Shown: in pieces, positions 9,255 to 18,444 of the stretch | How the letters are laid out: every line of letters starts with the position of its first letter | Position numbering within the stretch: the stretch's first letter is position 1 | Program-made: the position numbers and the translations under genes | Notes under the pieces: model-generated | The model's database searches: none | What the model saw: only the letters and a program-made list of their open reading frames with translations | What the model was told of the DNA's origin: nothing | Origin: Sinorhizobium fredii | GTDB taxonomy: Bacteria; Pseudomonadota; Alphaproteobacteria; Rhizobiales; Rhizobiaceae | DNA: 64,000 nt | Assembly: GCF_002944405.1 (NCBI RefSeq) | Contig: NZ_CP024310.1 | Span: 124,001-188,000 of the forward strand | Direction of reading: 5' to 3'

Positions 9255-9434
9255 ATGTCTGATCTTGTCCTTGCACAAAACCACGCTTTTCAACTCGCCC
9301 GCACCCTGATGGTCCCCGTCACGCTGTTTCGCTCCGGCGACGAGTTCGGCGTCCTCCCGTCCGACGAACTCGAAGACGGCGAAGTCGACACCATCGCCGA
9401 GTACGATCCCCACCAGTTCGGACCGGCTCATTGA
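9255..9434 (+). CDS. Small acidic hypothetical protein, 59 residues
   Basis: ATG at 9255 to TGA at 9432-9434; GGAG lies 7 bases before the start. The protein (starts MSDLVLAQNHAFQLARTL; ends EYDPHQFGPAH) is rich in Asp/Glu in its second half and has no membrane segment. It is the first of a long run of + strand plasmid genes. Function not recognised. Confidence 0.6.
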   Translation: MSDLVLAQNHAFQLARTLMVPVTLFRSGDEFGVLPSDELEDGEVDTIAEYDPHQFGPAH

Positions 9435-9657
9435 GCCGGCCTTTTCCCTTTTTGGAGATGCCGCTTGCGAGCGGCAGGCGGCAAGGGAAGCTTCGCCCCG
9501 GCTGGCGGGGGACGGCGGGCGCCAGGTGCAAAACGGCACGTTGCCAGCCGCGCCCTTGCCTCCTTTGCTCTTCGCGGGCGGCCCTGAGGACGGGCCCGCC
9601 TTGTGCGGGAAGGAAAGCTCAAAAGAAAGGCGGCGCCTGCGGCGCGCGAAAAAAGAG

Positions 9658-10617
9658 ATGAAACAGGATGAACTGGATGACCTGCGCGAGCTTGTGACCT
9701 GCGCGGCGGCGCTGGAGGATGCCGGCTACGCGATCGACCTCAAGGAGAGCACGCGACGGGCGGTCAAGTACCGGCGCGGCGCCGCAATCGTCATCGTGAT
9801 CCACGCGGGCAGGGGCTGGTTCGACCCCCTCTCCGACGCCAAGGGCGATATATTCTCGCTGATGGCGTATCTGCACGGCGTCGGCTTCGTCGAGGCGACG
9901 ACAGGGGTCGCGGCTCTCGTCGGCTACGAGCCGCTAAAGCCGGTGTGGAGCAGACCGTCGCGGTCGAGCAAACCCGTTCCTGATGTCGGCGACCGCTGGC
10001 AAATCCGTCGCAAACCGTGGCCCTCATCTGCAACTTGGCGCTATCTGCGCGACACCCGCAGCCTTCCGGACGCTATCATTCGCGACGCCATCCGCCAGGA
10101 CCGGCTGCGCGAAGGGCCCTGCGGCAGCATGTGGGCGGCGCATGTCGACGAGGCGGGCCGTGTCACCGGCTGGGAGGAGCGCGGTCCCGATTGGCGCGGT
10201 TTTTCCACCGGCGGATCGAAGCGGCTGTTCCGGCTCGGACCTGCCAATGCCTTGCGGCTCTGTGTCACCGAGGCGGCAATCGACGCCATGAGTCTTGCCG
10301 CGCTTGAGGGCTTGCGCGATGGCAGCCTCTATCTCAGCACCGGCGGGGGCTGGTCGACGGCAACCGAGGCAAAGGTAAAGGCGCTCGCGGCGCGGCCCGG
10401 CGTGCTGCTCGTTGCCGCCACCGACGCGAACGCCCAGGGCGAGGCCTTTGCGGGGCGTTTGCAGAGCATTGCCGAGAAGACCGGTTGCGACTGGTTCCGG
10501 CTGAAGCCGACGGCGGATGACTGGAACGATGCGCTCAGGCAAAAGGTGAGGAAAGATAGAGAAAGAAGGGAGGCAAGAGAAGGCCTGCCGCATGCCCGCC
10601 GACCGCGTCAAGGGTGA
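9658..10617 (+). CDS. DUF3991/TOPRIM-type plasmid protein
   Basis: 319 residues from the ATG at 9658, just after AAAAAGAG. The N-terminus (about residues 1-90) carries a basic region and WFDPLSDAKGDIFSLMAYL, a primase/DUF3991-like segment. The second half is TOPRIM-like: LCVTEAAIDAMSL holds the conserved Glu, and LLVAATDANAQGEAFA stands where the DxD motif sits (here only one Asp is plain). Family knowledge: such proteins occur next to methylase-helicase genes on rhizobial plasmids and are thought to act in DNA processing. The tail is very basic. The leader before it is GC-rich with hairpins. Confidence 0.7.
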   Translation: MKQDELDDLRELVTCAAALEDAGYAIDLKESTRRAVKYRRGAAIVIVIHAGRGWFDPLSDAKGDIFSLMAYLHGVGFVEATTGVAALVGYEPLKPVWSRPSRSSKPVPDVGDRWQIRRKPWPSSATWRYLRDTRSLPDAIIRDAIRQDRLREGPCGSMWAAHVDEAGRVTGWEERGPDWRGFSTGGSKRLFRLGPANALRLCVTEAAIDAMSLAALEGLRDGSLYLSTGGGWSTATEAKVKALAARPGVLLVAATDANAQGEAFAGRLQSIAEKTGCDWFRLKPTADDWNDALRQKVRKDRERREAREGLPHARRPRQG

Positions 10618-10762
10618 AGCTTCGCCCGGCCTTGCCGGCCCTTGACCCGGTCGGACGGAGAGGCGGCCGCGGTGGAGGGGTCCAGAAGGGCTGAAGAGTA
10701 GACGGCGATCCAGAGGGATCGGCCGCACTTCCGTCCGGACGAGGCCTGAAAGGAGCCCGCTC

Positions 10763-11365
10763 ATGACCCTCTCCCCTATCCGCAAAATCTTTGAGGGCAT
10801 CGCCGACCGCCGGCAGATGTTCCGCCTGTTCGACCGCCACGCTCAGCGACCGAACCGCTGGCAGTGCGACGACAGCGCGCTCTACCGCGGCGAATGGTTC
10901 GAGATTGGCGAAGCCGAGCACGACTACATGTTCGAGGTCCTGCCGCCGTACTTCATGCGCGGCGAAATGTTCGCCACGCGCGAATTCCTGACCGACTCGA
11001 TTACCAGCGTCTTCTTCACGCTCAGGATCGATGGCCGGACGCGCTATTTCCACACTTATTGCGATCTCGCCGACAAGGGCTCCACGGAGCGCATGCGCGC
11101 GGCAATCCTCGAGCGCGAAACCCGCCCCGTTCGGGCGATGACCCGCGAGGAGCGTCTCGAGCATATCTGGTCGAGCACCCATGACGACTATCGCGGCTAT
11201 GCCGGCGAACGCTGGCCGGAAGCGATGCGCGGCCGGCGCACCGTGATGCTCTATGGCGGCGTGGAAGGCACGTTCCTGAAGCTTCTGGACGAACTCACGC
11301 GGTCGGAGATCGCCGCCAAGCTGCCGGTGCAGTTGCGCGTCCTTCCCGACAGCATCGCGGCGTGA
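10763..11365 (+). CDS. DUF1419-family plasmid protein
   Basis: 200 residues. The ATG at 10763 follows AAAGGAG by 6 bases. The sequence (MTLSPIRKIFEGIADRRQMF; later RWQCDDSALYRGEWFEIGEA) matches what I know of DUF1419 proteins, which are confined largely to plasmids of rhizobia and relatives. No catalytic motif is evident. It begins a tight group with the DUF3085 gene (10-base gap) and the methylase-helicase. Confidence 0.75.
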   Translation: MTLSPIRKIFEGIADRRQMFRLFDRHAQRPNRWQCDDSALYRGEWFEIGEAEHDYMFEVLPPYFMRGEMFATREFLTDSITSVFFTLRIDGRTRYFHTYCDLADKGSTERMRAAILERETRPVRAMTREERLEHIWSSTHDDYRGYAGERWPEAMRGRRTVMLYGGVEGTFLKLLDELTRSEIAAKLPVQLRVLPDSIAA

Positions 11366-11375
11366 GGGCGGAGCC

Positions 11376-11774
11376 ATGTTCACCTTTGCAATCGCCGATA
11401 TTCGCGCCGTCGTTGCCCGCGGGCGATCCGATGCCGCCGCCCATGGCGGGTTTCGGGTGCCGTATCAGGGGATCTCGCCGCAGCGGCTGGCGACGGCCGG
11501 GCTTTGGCTGGTCGGTGACGAAGGCGTCTACATCATGTCCTCCGGCAAGCTCGCCGACGGAGAGAAGCCGCTCGTCGTCCATGCCGAGGAGTGCGACCCG
11601 AAGACCAACCCGGATTACTGGCACTACAAGCGGCAATATTTCGGGGGCGACGACGGCGTCGAGTTCATCGACGCGACCGAGCTGGAAATGCTGATGGCCG
11701 CATCACCCGATGCCACGCATCTCAAGATCATCATGGACGACACATCGATGTCGCTCACCCTGATCCACCGCTGA
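11376..11774 (+). CDS. DUF3085-family plasmid protein
   Basis: 132 residues; the start follows GGCGGAG closely, 10 bases after the DUF1419 gene, so the two are likely co-transcribed. It has the GISPQRLATAGLWLVGDEGVY segment typical of DUF3085. The biochemical role is unknown; it travels with DUF1419 and the methylase-helicase on rhizobial plasmids. Confidence 0.72.
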   Translation: MFTFAIADIRAVVARGRSDAAAHGGFRVPYQGISPQRLATAGLWLVGDEGVYIMSSGKLADGEKPLVVHAEECDPKTNPDYWHYKRQYFGGDDGVEFIDATELEMLMAASPDATHLKIIMDDTSMSLTLIHR

Positions 11775-11878
11775 CCATCGGCCGCAGGGCCGCCCTTCCC
11801 ACCAATTTCGCGATCGGTCCGCCCGCCATTTTCCCGGCGGGAGAGACGGGGCGCGCCTTCAACACAGGAGACCTTCGC

Positions 11879-14800
11879 ATGTCGCATGACGATCCCTTCG
11901 CAATCGACCTTTTCGGGAACACGGCGCTGTCATCGGGCTTAAGCCTCGGCGTCACCGCCTTCGCCGGCAGCTTCGATCCAGGACCCGAGGACCACGATCC
12001 CGATCCGACAACGCCAGCGCCGGCCATCCAGCCCGCAAGGCCTGCGCGTTCACCCGCAAGAGAGCGACAGGCCCATGGCCTCAATTTCCATCTCGAGGAG
12101 AACCGCGGTCTCGCCCGCGGCTGGAAGGACCGCGCCCGCGACAATATTGCGGCGATCCGGCTTGCCGCCGAGATCGAAGCCGAGGAACGCCCTGCGACGC
12201 GCGAGGAACAGAGGCGGCTGATCCGCTTCACCGGTTTCGGCGCCTCGGATCTTGCCAATGGTGTATTCCGACGGCCAGGCGAGGCGACGTTTCGCGATGG
12301 CTGGGAGGCGATCGGCTCGGAGCTGGAGGATGCAGTCGGCGAAGGGGATCTACGTTCGCTTGCGCGCTCAACCCAATATGCGCACTTCACGCCGGAGTTC
12401 ATCGTCCGGGCGATCTGGGCAGGGCTCACGCGCCTCGGCTGGCGCGGCGGCCGCGTGCTCGAGCCGGGCATCGGCACAGGGCTGTTTCCAGCACTGATGC
12501 CGGAGCGCCTCCGTGCCGTTTCGCACGTCACCGGCTTCGAGCTCGATCCGGTCACCGCCCGCATTGCCCGGTTGCTGCAGCCACGGGCGAGGATCATTAC
12601 CGGCGACTTCGCTCGCACCGAACTGCCGGCGAGTTTCGATCTCGCGATCGGGAATCCGCCCTTCTCCGATCGCACCGTGCGATCCGACCGCACCTACCGG
12701 TCGCTGTCCTTGCGGCTGCATGATTATTTCATCGCCCGGTCGATCGACCTGTTGAAGCCCGGCGGGCTTGCCGCCTTCGTCACCTCGCATGGCACCCTGG
12801 AAAAGACCGAGAACACGGCGCGTGCGCATATCGCCAAGTCGGCCGACCTGATCGCCGCGATCCGGCTGCCCGAAGGCAGCTTTCGCCGCGACGCCGGCAC
12901 GGACGTCGTCGTCGACATCCTGTTCTTCCGCAAGCGCAAGATCGGCGAGCCGACAGGCGATCTCTCCTGGCTCGACCTGGAAGAGGTGCGTGCCGCGACG
13001 ACCGACGACGGCGCCATCCGTGTGAACCGCTGGTTTGCCCGCCACCCGGATTTCGTGCTCGGCACCCATGACCTCGGCTCCAGCCCGTTCGGTGAGACCT
13101 ACACCTGCCGGCCCCACGACGGTGTGAAGCTGGAGGCGGCGCTCGATGCCGCGATCCGTCTTCTTCCGGAAGCCCTCTACGACGGCGAGCCGAGCCAGAT
13201 CGATCTCGACCTGGAGGAAGACGGCGATCGCGTCGCCGATCTGCCCAACGACCGCCGTCTGCGCGAGGGCAGTTTTCTCTACGACAAGGCCCGCGGCCTG
13301 ATGCAGGTCATCGACGGCGAGCCGGTCGCGGTGAGAGTGCGCACGGGGCGCAGCGGCGAAGGCCGATCAGGCGAATGCCTGTCGGAAAAGCATGTCCGCA
13401 TCATCGCCAAGCTGATCCCGATCCGCGACGCCGTGCGCGCAGTGCTGAAGGCCCAGGAACTCGACCGGCCCTGGAAGGAGGCGCAGGTGCGCTTACGCAT
13501 CGCCTGGTCGAGCTTCGTGCGCGACTTCGGACCGATCAATCACACCAGGGTCTCGATCACCGAGGACCCGGAGACCGGCGAGGTGCGCGAAACCCATCGC
13601 CGCCCGAACCTCCAGCCCTTCCTCGACGACCCGGATTGCTGGCTGGTCGCCTCGATCGAGGACTACGATCTCGAAACCGATACCGCCAAACCCGGTCCGA
13701 TCTTCTCCGAGCGGGTGATCGCGCCGCCGGCCGCACCTGACATCACCTCCGCCGCTGATGCGCTGGCCGTCGTCCTCAACGAACGCGGCCATGTCGATCT
13801 CGGGCATATTGCCGAACTCCTCCATCGCGACACGGGCGCGGTGATCGCGGAACTCGGCGAGGCGATCTTCCAGGACCCCGCCGACGGCGCCTGGCAGACG
13901 GCGGACGCCTATCTCTCCGGCCATGTCCGCGACAAGCTGAAGGTGGCGGAAGCCGCCGCCGCACTTGACGCGGATTTCCAGCGCAATGTCCGGGCGCTGA
14001 CCGCGGTGCAGCCCGCTGACCTTCGCCCCTCGGAAATCACTGCACGTCTCGGGGCGCCGTGGATTCCGGCGTCCGATGTTGTCGCCTTCGTGCACGAGAC
14101 GATGGGCGCCGAGATCCGCATCCACCACATGCCGGAGCTCGCCTCCTGGACGGTCGAGGCGCGGGCATTGGGATGGATGGCGGCCGGCACATCGGAATGG
14201 GGCACCGATCGCCGTCACGCCGGCGAACTGCTCGCCGATGCGCTCAACAGCCGCGTGCCGCAGATCTTCGATACGATCAAGGACGGCGACAGCGAGCGCC
14301 GGGTGCTCAATGTCGTCGACACCGAAGCGGCGAAGGAAAAGCTTACGAAAATCAAGACCGCCTTCCAGAGCTGGGTCTGGTCCAATCCCGATCGCACCGA
14401 CCGGCTCGCCCGAGTCTATAACGACCGCTTCAACAATATCGCTCCGCGAAAATTCGACGGCGCGCATCTGAAGCTGCCGGGGGCATCGGCGGCCTTCACC
14501 CTCTATCCGCACCAGAAGCGCGGCATCTGGCGGATCATCGCCTCCGGCACGACCTATCTGGCGCATGCGGTCGGCGCCGGCAAGACGATGACCATAGCAG
14601 CAAGCGTTATGGAGCAGCGTCGTCTCGGGCTGATCGCGAAGGCGATGCTCGTCGTTCCCGGCCATTGCCTGGCGCAGGCCGCAAGAGAGTTTCTGGCGCT
14701 TTATCCGAATGCCCGCATCCTGGTCGCCGACGAGATCAACTTTTCGAAAGACAAGCGCCAGCGGTTCCTGTCGCGCGCAGCGACCGCGACCTGGGATGCG

Positions 14801-15706
14801 ATCATCATCACGCATTCCGCGTTCCGGTTTATCGGCATCCCCTCGGCCTTCGAACAACAGATGATCCATGACGAGCTCGAGCTCTACGAGACGCTGCTCA
14901 CCAAGATCGAGAGTGACGACCGCGTGTCGTTGAAGCGCCTCGAACGGCTGAAGGAGGGTCTCAAGGAGCGGATGGAAGCGCTCGCGACCCGCAAGGACGA
15001 TCTTTTCACTATTGCCGAGCTCGGCGTCGACCAGATCATCGTCGACGAGGCACACCTATTCCGAAAACTGTCCTTCGCCACCAACATGTCGACCTTAAAG
15101 GGCGTCGATCCGAACGGCTCGCAACGCGCCTGGGATCTCTATGTGAAGTCTCGGCTCATTGAGACGAAGAACCCGGGTCGGGCGCTGGTGCTCGCCTCTG
15201 GTACCCCTGTTACAAACACGATCGGCGAGATGTTCACCGTCCAGCGGCTGATGGACCATGCCGCGTTGATGGAGCGGGGCCTGCACGAGTTCGACGCCTG
15301 GGCCTCGACCTTCGGCGACACGACGACGGAACTCGAGCTGCAGCCGTCAGGCAAATACAAGCCGGTGTCGCGCTTTGCGAGCTTCGTCAATGTTCCCGAA
15401 CTGATCGCCATGTTCCGCTCGTTTGCGGACGTGGTGATGCCCGAGGACCTGCGCCGCTATGTGAAGGTGCCTGAGATCTCGACGGGCAAGCGCCAGATCG
15501 TCACCTCGAAACCAACGGCGGCGTTCAAACGATACCAGACAGTGCTCGATGCCCGCATCAAGGCGATCGAGGAGCGCGACCGGCCGCCGGAGCCCGGCGA
15601 CGACATTTTGCTTTCGGTCGTTACCGATGGGCGACACGCGGCAATCGACCTGCGCCTGGTCGATGTCGACAACGACAACGAGCCGGACAACAAGCTCAAT
15701 AGCTGA
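11879..15706 (+). CDS. DNA methylase-helicase, N-terminal part (frameshifted)
   Basis: About 1275 residues from the ATG at 11879, which follows CAGGAG. An adenine-methyltransferase domain lies at about residues 190-330 (motif IV reads DLAIGNPPFSDR near 258; a motif-I-like VLEPGIGTGLF precedes it). A superfamily 2 helicase N-lobe follows from about residue 870, with Walker A HAVGAGKTMT near 900 and the DEAH box IIVDEAHLF near 1055. The frame ends at 15704-15706, before the second RecA lobe, which continues in another frame. Family knowledge: these ~1700-residue proteins are common on rhizobial plasmids and resemble phage P1 DarB in architecture, a protein that shields incoming DNA from type I restriction. 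An anti-restriction role here is inference. Confidence 0.85.
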   Translation: MSHDDPFAIDLFGNTALSSGLSLGVTAFAGSFDPGPEDHDPDPTTPAPAIQPARPARSPARERQAHGLNFHLEENRGLARGWKDRARDNIAAIRLAAEIEAEERPATREEQRRLIRFTGFGASDLANGVFRRPGEATFRDGWEAIGSELEDAVGEGDLRSLARSTQYAHFTPEFIVRAIWAGLTRLGWRGGRVLEPGIGTGLFPALMPERLRAVSHVTGFELDPVTARIARLLQPRARIITGDFARTELPASFDLAIGNPPFSDRTVRSDRTYRSLSLRLHDYFIARSIDLLKPGGLAAFVTSHGTLEKTENTARAHIAKSADLIAAIRLPEGSFRRDAGTDVVVDILFFRKRKIGEPTGDLSWLDLEEVRAATTDDGAIRVNRWFARHPDFVLGTHDLGSSPFGETYTCRPHDGVKLEAALDAAIRLLPEALYDGEPSQIDLDLEEDGDRVADLPNDRRLREGSFLYDKARGLMQVIDGEPVAVRVRTGRSGEGRSGECLSEKHVRIIAKLIPIRDAVRAVLKAQELDRPWKEAQVRLRIAWSSFVRDFGPINHTRVSITEDPETGEVRETHRRPNLQPFLDDPDCWLVASIEDYDLETDTAKPGPIFSERVIAPPAAPDITSAADALAVVLNERGHVDLGHIAELLHRDTGAVIAELGEAIFQDPADGAWQTADAYLSGHVRDKLKVAEAAAALDADFQRNVRALTAVQPADLRPSEITARLGAPWIPASDVVAFVHETMGAEIRIHHMPELASWTVEARALGWMAAGTSEWGTDRRHAGELLADALNSRVPQIFDTIKDGDSERRVLNVVDTEAAKEKLTKIKTAFQSWVWSNPDRTDRLARVYNDRFNNIAPRKFDGAHLKLPGASAAFTLYPHQKRGIWRIIASGTTYLAHAVGAGKTMTIAASVMEQRRLGLIAKAMLVVPGHCLAQAAREFLALYPNARILVADEINFSKDKRQRFLSRAATATWDAIIITHSAFRFIGIPSAFEQQMIHDELELYETLLTKIESDDRVSLKRLERLKEGLKERMEALATRKDDLFTIAELGVDQIIVDEAHLFRKLSFATNMSTLKGVDPNGSQRAWDLYVKSRLIETKNPGRALVLASGTPVTNTIGEMFTVQRLMDHAALMERGLHEFDAWASTFGDTTTELELQPSGKYKPVSRFASFVNVPELIAMFRSFADVVMPEDLRRYVKVPEISTGKRQIVTSKPTAAFKRYQTVLDARIKAIEERDRPPEPGDDILLSVVTDGRHAAIDLRLVDVDNDNEPDNKLNS
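15698..15706 (+). other. Frameshift site in methylase-helicase gene
   Basis: The upstream frame reads ...NKLNS-stop. Directly after 15702 the next frame reads LIANALRIWRETAEHTYVRP and runs into the helicase C-lobe with no gap. Restoring one base (AAT AGC TGA to AAT AAG CTG A) joins the halves, which points to a one-base deletion or a base-calling error. Confidence 0.8.
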
Positions 15707-15798
15707 TCGCCAACGCGCTGAGGATATGGAGGGAGACAGCCGAACACACCTATGTCCGCCCGGACGGCAAGCCATTCGATCTCCCCGGTGCGGCGCAG

Positions 15799-16986
15799 AT
15801 GATCTTTTCCGATCTCGGCACGATCAGCGTGGAGAAGAACAGGGGCTTCTCCGCCTATCGCTGGATCCGCGACGAGCTTGTCCGCCTCGGCGTGCCGGCC
15901 TCTGAAATCGCCTTCATGCAGGATTACAAGAAAGCCGAGGCCAAGCGGCGGCTGTTCGGCGACGTGCGCGCGGGAAAAATCCGCTTCCTGATCGGCTCCT
16001 CCGACACGATGGGCACCGGTGTGAATGCGCAACTACGGCTGAAGGCGCTGCATCACCTCGACGTACCCTGGCTGCCATCGCAGATCGAACAGCGTGAAGG
16101 CCGCATCGTGCGGCAGGGCAACCAGCACGACGAAGTCGACATCTTCGCCTATGCCACTGAGGGTTCGCTCGACGCCACCCTATGGCAGAACAACGAGCGT
16201 AAGGCGCGCTTCATTGCCGCGGCCCTTTCCGGCGACACCTCGATCCGCCGGCTCGAAGATCTCGGCGAGGGCCAAGCGAACCAGTTCGCGATGGCGAAGG
16301 CGATCGCGTCCGGCGATCAGCGCCTGATGCAGAAGGCGGGGCTCGAAGCCGACATTGCCCGGCTCGAGCGCCTGCGCGCCGCCCACGAGGACGACCAGTT
16401 CGCCATCCGCCGCCAGATCCGCGATGCCGAGCGCGACATCGAGCACGCCACCCGTCGCATCGACGAGATCGGCAATGACATCGAGCGTCTCGTGCCGACG
16501 ACGGGCGAGGCGTTTGCGATGACGGTCAACGGGGAGCTGCTTTACGAACGCAAAGCGGCGGGTCGGGCGCTGATGACGGAAATCCTCACCCTCGTGCAGC
16601 TCCAGCAGCAGGGAGAGGTTCATGTCGCCTCCATCGGCGGATTCGATCTCGTTTATGAGGGCGAGCGGTTCGGCAAGGATGGCTATCGCTACCAGACGAT
16701 GCTGCGGCGGACCGGCGTCGATCACGAGATCGATCTCGCCGTCACCGTCACGCCGCTCGGCGCCATCTCCCGGCTCGAACATGCGCTAGACGGCTTCGAA
16801 GCCGAGCAGGAGCGGTTTCGTCAGCGGCGGGAGGAATCCCGACGACGGCTCGCCTCCTACCAATCACGGCTGGGCGGATCTTTTGCCGTCGCTGATGAAC
16901 TTGCCGAGAAACGCCAGCAACTCGCGGAAGTCGAGAAAGCGCTCGCTGACAATGTCGACCGCGCCGACGAACGCAAGGTCGCCTGA
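15799..16986 (+). CDS. DNA methylase-helicase, C-terminal part (frameshifted)
   Basis: Coding continuity starts at about 15703; the first ATG in this frame is 15799. It holds the second helicase lobe: IGSSDTMGTGVNAQ (motif V) and QIEQREGRIVRQGNQ (motif VI, with the arginine finger region), followed by a long charged coiled-coil tail (residues ~190-395). On its own this piece lacks the ATP-binding lobe and is unlikely to be functional. With the upstream part it would form one protein of about 1700 residues. Confidence 0.8.
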   Translation: MIFSDLGTISVEKNRGFSAYRWIRDELVRLGVPASEIAFMQDYKKAEAKRRLFGDVRAGKIRFLIGSSDTMGTGVNAQLRLKALHHLDVPWLPSQIEQREGRIVRQGNQHDEVDIFAYATEGSLDATLWQNNERKARFIAAALSGDTSIRRLEDLGEGQANQFAMAKAIASGDQRLMQKAGLEADIARLERLRAAHEDDQFAIRRQIRDAERDIEHATRRIDEIGNDIERLVPTTGEAFAMTVNGELLYERKAAGRALMTEILTLVQLQQQGEVHVASIGGFDLVYEGERFGKDGYRYQTMLRRTGVDHEIDLAVTVTPLGAISRLEHALDGFEAEQERFRQRREESRRRLASYQSRLGGSFAVADELAEKRQQLAEVEKALADNVDRADERKVA

Positions 16987-17060
16987 TTTTCGAGTGTTCG
17001 GCCGGACAAGCGAGATGCTGTGTCCCGCATTTTCCTGCGGGCCCTTGAGGCTCCCCGCCG

Positions 17061-17089
17061 TTGAAATTATCACCTATGCAATATATATT
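17061..17089 (+). promoter_or_regulatory. Promoter of the DUF433/DUF5615 toxin-antitoxin operon
   Basis: TTGAAA (17061-17066), a 17-base spacer, and TATATT (17084-17089): a near-consensus sigma70 promoter that would start transcription near 17096, some 25 bases before the antitoxin start codon. Confidence 0.65.
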
Positions 17090-17103
17090 CCGATACATCG
17101 GAA
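17088..17103. promoter_or_regulatory. Perfect 16-bp palindrome, likely antitoxin operator
   Basis: TTCCGAT-AC-ATCGGAA overlaps the -10 box and the expected transcription start of the toxin-antitoxin promoter. Its position fits autorepression by the antitoxin, whose N-terminus is HTH-like. Confidence 0.6.
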
Positions 17104-17119
17104 GAATTAGTAGCGCATC

Positions 17120-17770
17120 ATGATCTCCAGCGAGATGTTGAAGACCGCAGAGGCGGCTGTCGTCGCGCGTGTCTCCCCACGCGACGTCAATAGAGTGATC
17201 GACGAAGGAATTCTGCCCGCGGCGTTTTCGTCAGCCGAAAACGGCCGTCGGGTCTGGGTGACGGCATGTTCACTGATTTCCTTCTATTATGAGAGTGCCA
17301 CGCGCCTGACATCAGAGGAGCGCATCAGTGCGATCAGGTGGGCAGAACCCCGGCTCAGCGCATGGAAGACACTGGCGCCCGAGGCGCTGATTGCGAAAGA
17401 CTGGACTTTGCACCACGATTTCCTGACTATCGACCTGGCACCGTTCTTCAGAAAGACGGTCGATAGCCTTGCCGAGCTCGAGGCCGCTCGGAACATGGTT
17501 ACGTCCTCACCGGATATTCTGGGTGGCACACCGATTATCAGCGGAACGAGAATTCCGGTATACGATATTGCCGCATCCCTCGCCGCCGGTCATTCCGTCG
17601 AAGAACTGCTGGAGGCATTTCCGGCGCTTGACGAAAGGCGCATTGCCCTTGCGAAGGTCTATGCCGAAGCCAATCCGCTGCGCGGCCGGCCCAAGCCGTT
17701 GCAGGAACTGCCCGCCGGCGCCAGGATCATCAGAGATCGCCGAGTTGCGAGGCGCAGGCGGCCGGCATGA
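17120..17770 (+). CDS. DUF433-family antitoxin (VapB45-like)
   Basis: 216 residues; an in-frame ATG at 17135 is an alternative start. The N-terminus (LKTAEAAVVARVSPRDVNRV) looks like a MerR/excisionase-type helix-turn-helix. The C-terminal DUF433 domain (SSPDILGGTPIISGTRIPVY, about residues 130-190) is typical of antitoxins paired with DUF5615 toxins. The very C-terminus is Arg-rich. Its stop overlaps the toxin start (ATGA), so the two are translationally coupled. It probably binds both the toxin and the operator upstream. Confidence 0.8.
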   Translation: MISSEMLKTAEAAVVARVSPRDVNRVIDEGILPAAFSSAENGRRVWVTACSLISFYYESATRLTSEERISAIRWAEPRLSAWKTLAPEALIAKDWTLHHDFLTIDLAPFFRKTVDSLAELEAARNMVTSSPDILGGTPIISGTRIPVYDIAASLAAGHSVEELLEAFPALDERRIALAKVYAEANPLRGRPKPLQELPAGARIIRDRRVARRRRPA

Positions 17771-18182
17771 AGTTACTCGTAGACGAATGCCTGAGCCCGC
17801 GGCTTGTCCAGTTGGCACAAGCCGCGGGCTACGCTCAATCGACCCATATCGTGTGGCTTGGCAAAAGCGGCTGGAAAGACTGGGAGCTCAAGCCGCTCAT
17901 CCTAGATGGCGACTGGACCTTCGTCACCAAGAACTCGGTAGATTTTTTCGGGGGCCGGAAGCCGACCCCGGTTCGAAAGGCCAATATGCGGATGTCGCGA
18001 TCCATGCCGGGCTCGTGTGTCTGAACGGGCCCTCCACGATGGATCTGGCGATGCAGCTGGAGCTGTTCGAAGAGGCCCTCACCGAGCTTCAGGCGGATCC
18101 CGATCTCGTCAATCAGGTGCTCGAGGTCACGATGGGTGAGGAAGACATCCATATCTTCCGCTACCTGCTGCCGGCCGAATGA
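17767..18182 (+). pseudogene. DUF5615 (Mut7-C/PIN-like) toxin, frameshifted
   Basis: The ATG at 17767 overlaps the antitoxin stop. The first ~60 residues (MKLLVDECLSPRLVQLAQAA ... DWTFVTKNSVDF) carry the PIN-like Asp-Glu start and a second acidic site of DUF5615 nucleases. At the TTTTTTCGGGGG tract near 17943-17956 the frame is lost and this frame ends at 18024. The rest of the domain (RGPEADPGSKGQYADVAIHA ... IFRYLLPAE) continues in another frame to 18182. A two-base gain in the T run or loss of one C would explain it. If real, the toxin is dead; a sequencing error in the homopolymer is the alternative. Confidence 0.7.
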
Positions 18183-18212
18183 TGTGTGCTCTTGGCAAGG
18201 GCACTTCGGCCG

Positions 18213-18254
18213 CTGCATTTGAATGCAGTGCAGCATACGCATGGCTGCATTGCA
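18213..18254. repeat. Nested inverted repeats of CTGCATT
   Basis: A perfect palindrome CTGCATT-TG-AATGCAG (18213-18228) overlaps a second hairpin, TGCAGTGCAGC (18224-18234) with GCTGCATTGCA (18244-18254; one mismatch). The two structures exclude each other. They lie just after the toxin gene; no T-run follows. Confidence 0.5.
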
Positions 18255-18385
18255 CAATAAGTGATTTGCCTTCGGTCAAAAAACGGGCATCCTGCACGCA
18301 GCTGATGCATTTCGCGGTCTTCTCCTCCCATTGCCGCCGCATCGGCTGTTCCCCTCTGGAGGTTTAAATTACCTTCACACCTATA

Positions 18386-18418
18386 AGGGCCGCGGTTTTC
18401 CGCTGGCCCTCTTTTTTT
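18386..18418 (+). terminator. Rho-independent terminator
   Basis: The stem AGGGCC-GCGG with loop TTTT and CCGC-T-GGCCCT is followed by CTTTTTTT. It reads on the + strand after the toxin-antitoxin locus and lies just before the convergent hipA 3' end. Confidence 0.75.
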
Positions 18419-18444
18419 GCCGATTGCGTTGGGACCTTCAGCTA

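Noticed and set aside
13493..15055. Long minus-strand frame of 520 codons
   Set aside because: Antisense shadow of the methylase-helicase gene; no motif and no ribosome binding site. The + frame has clear helicase and methylase motifs.
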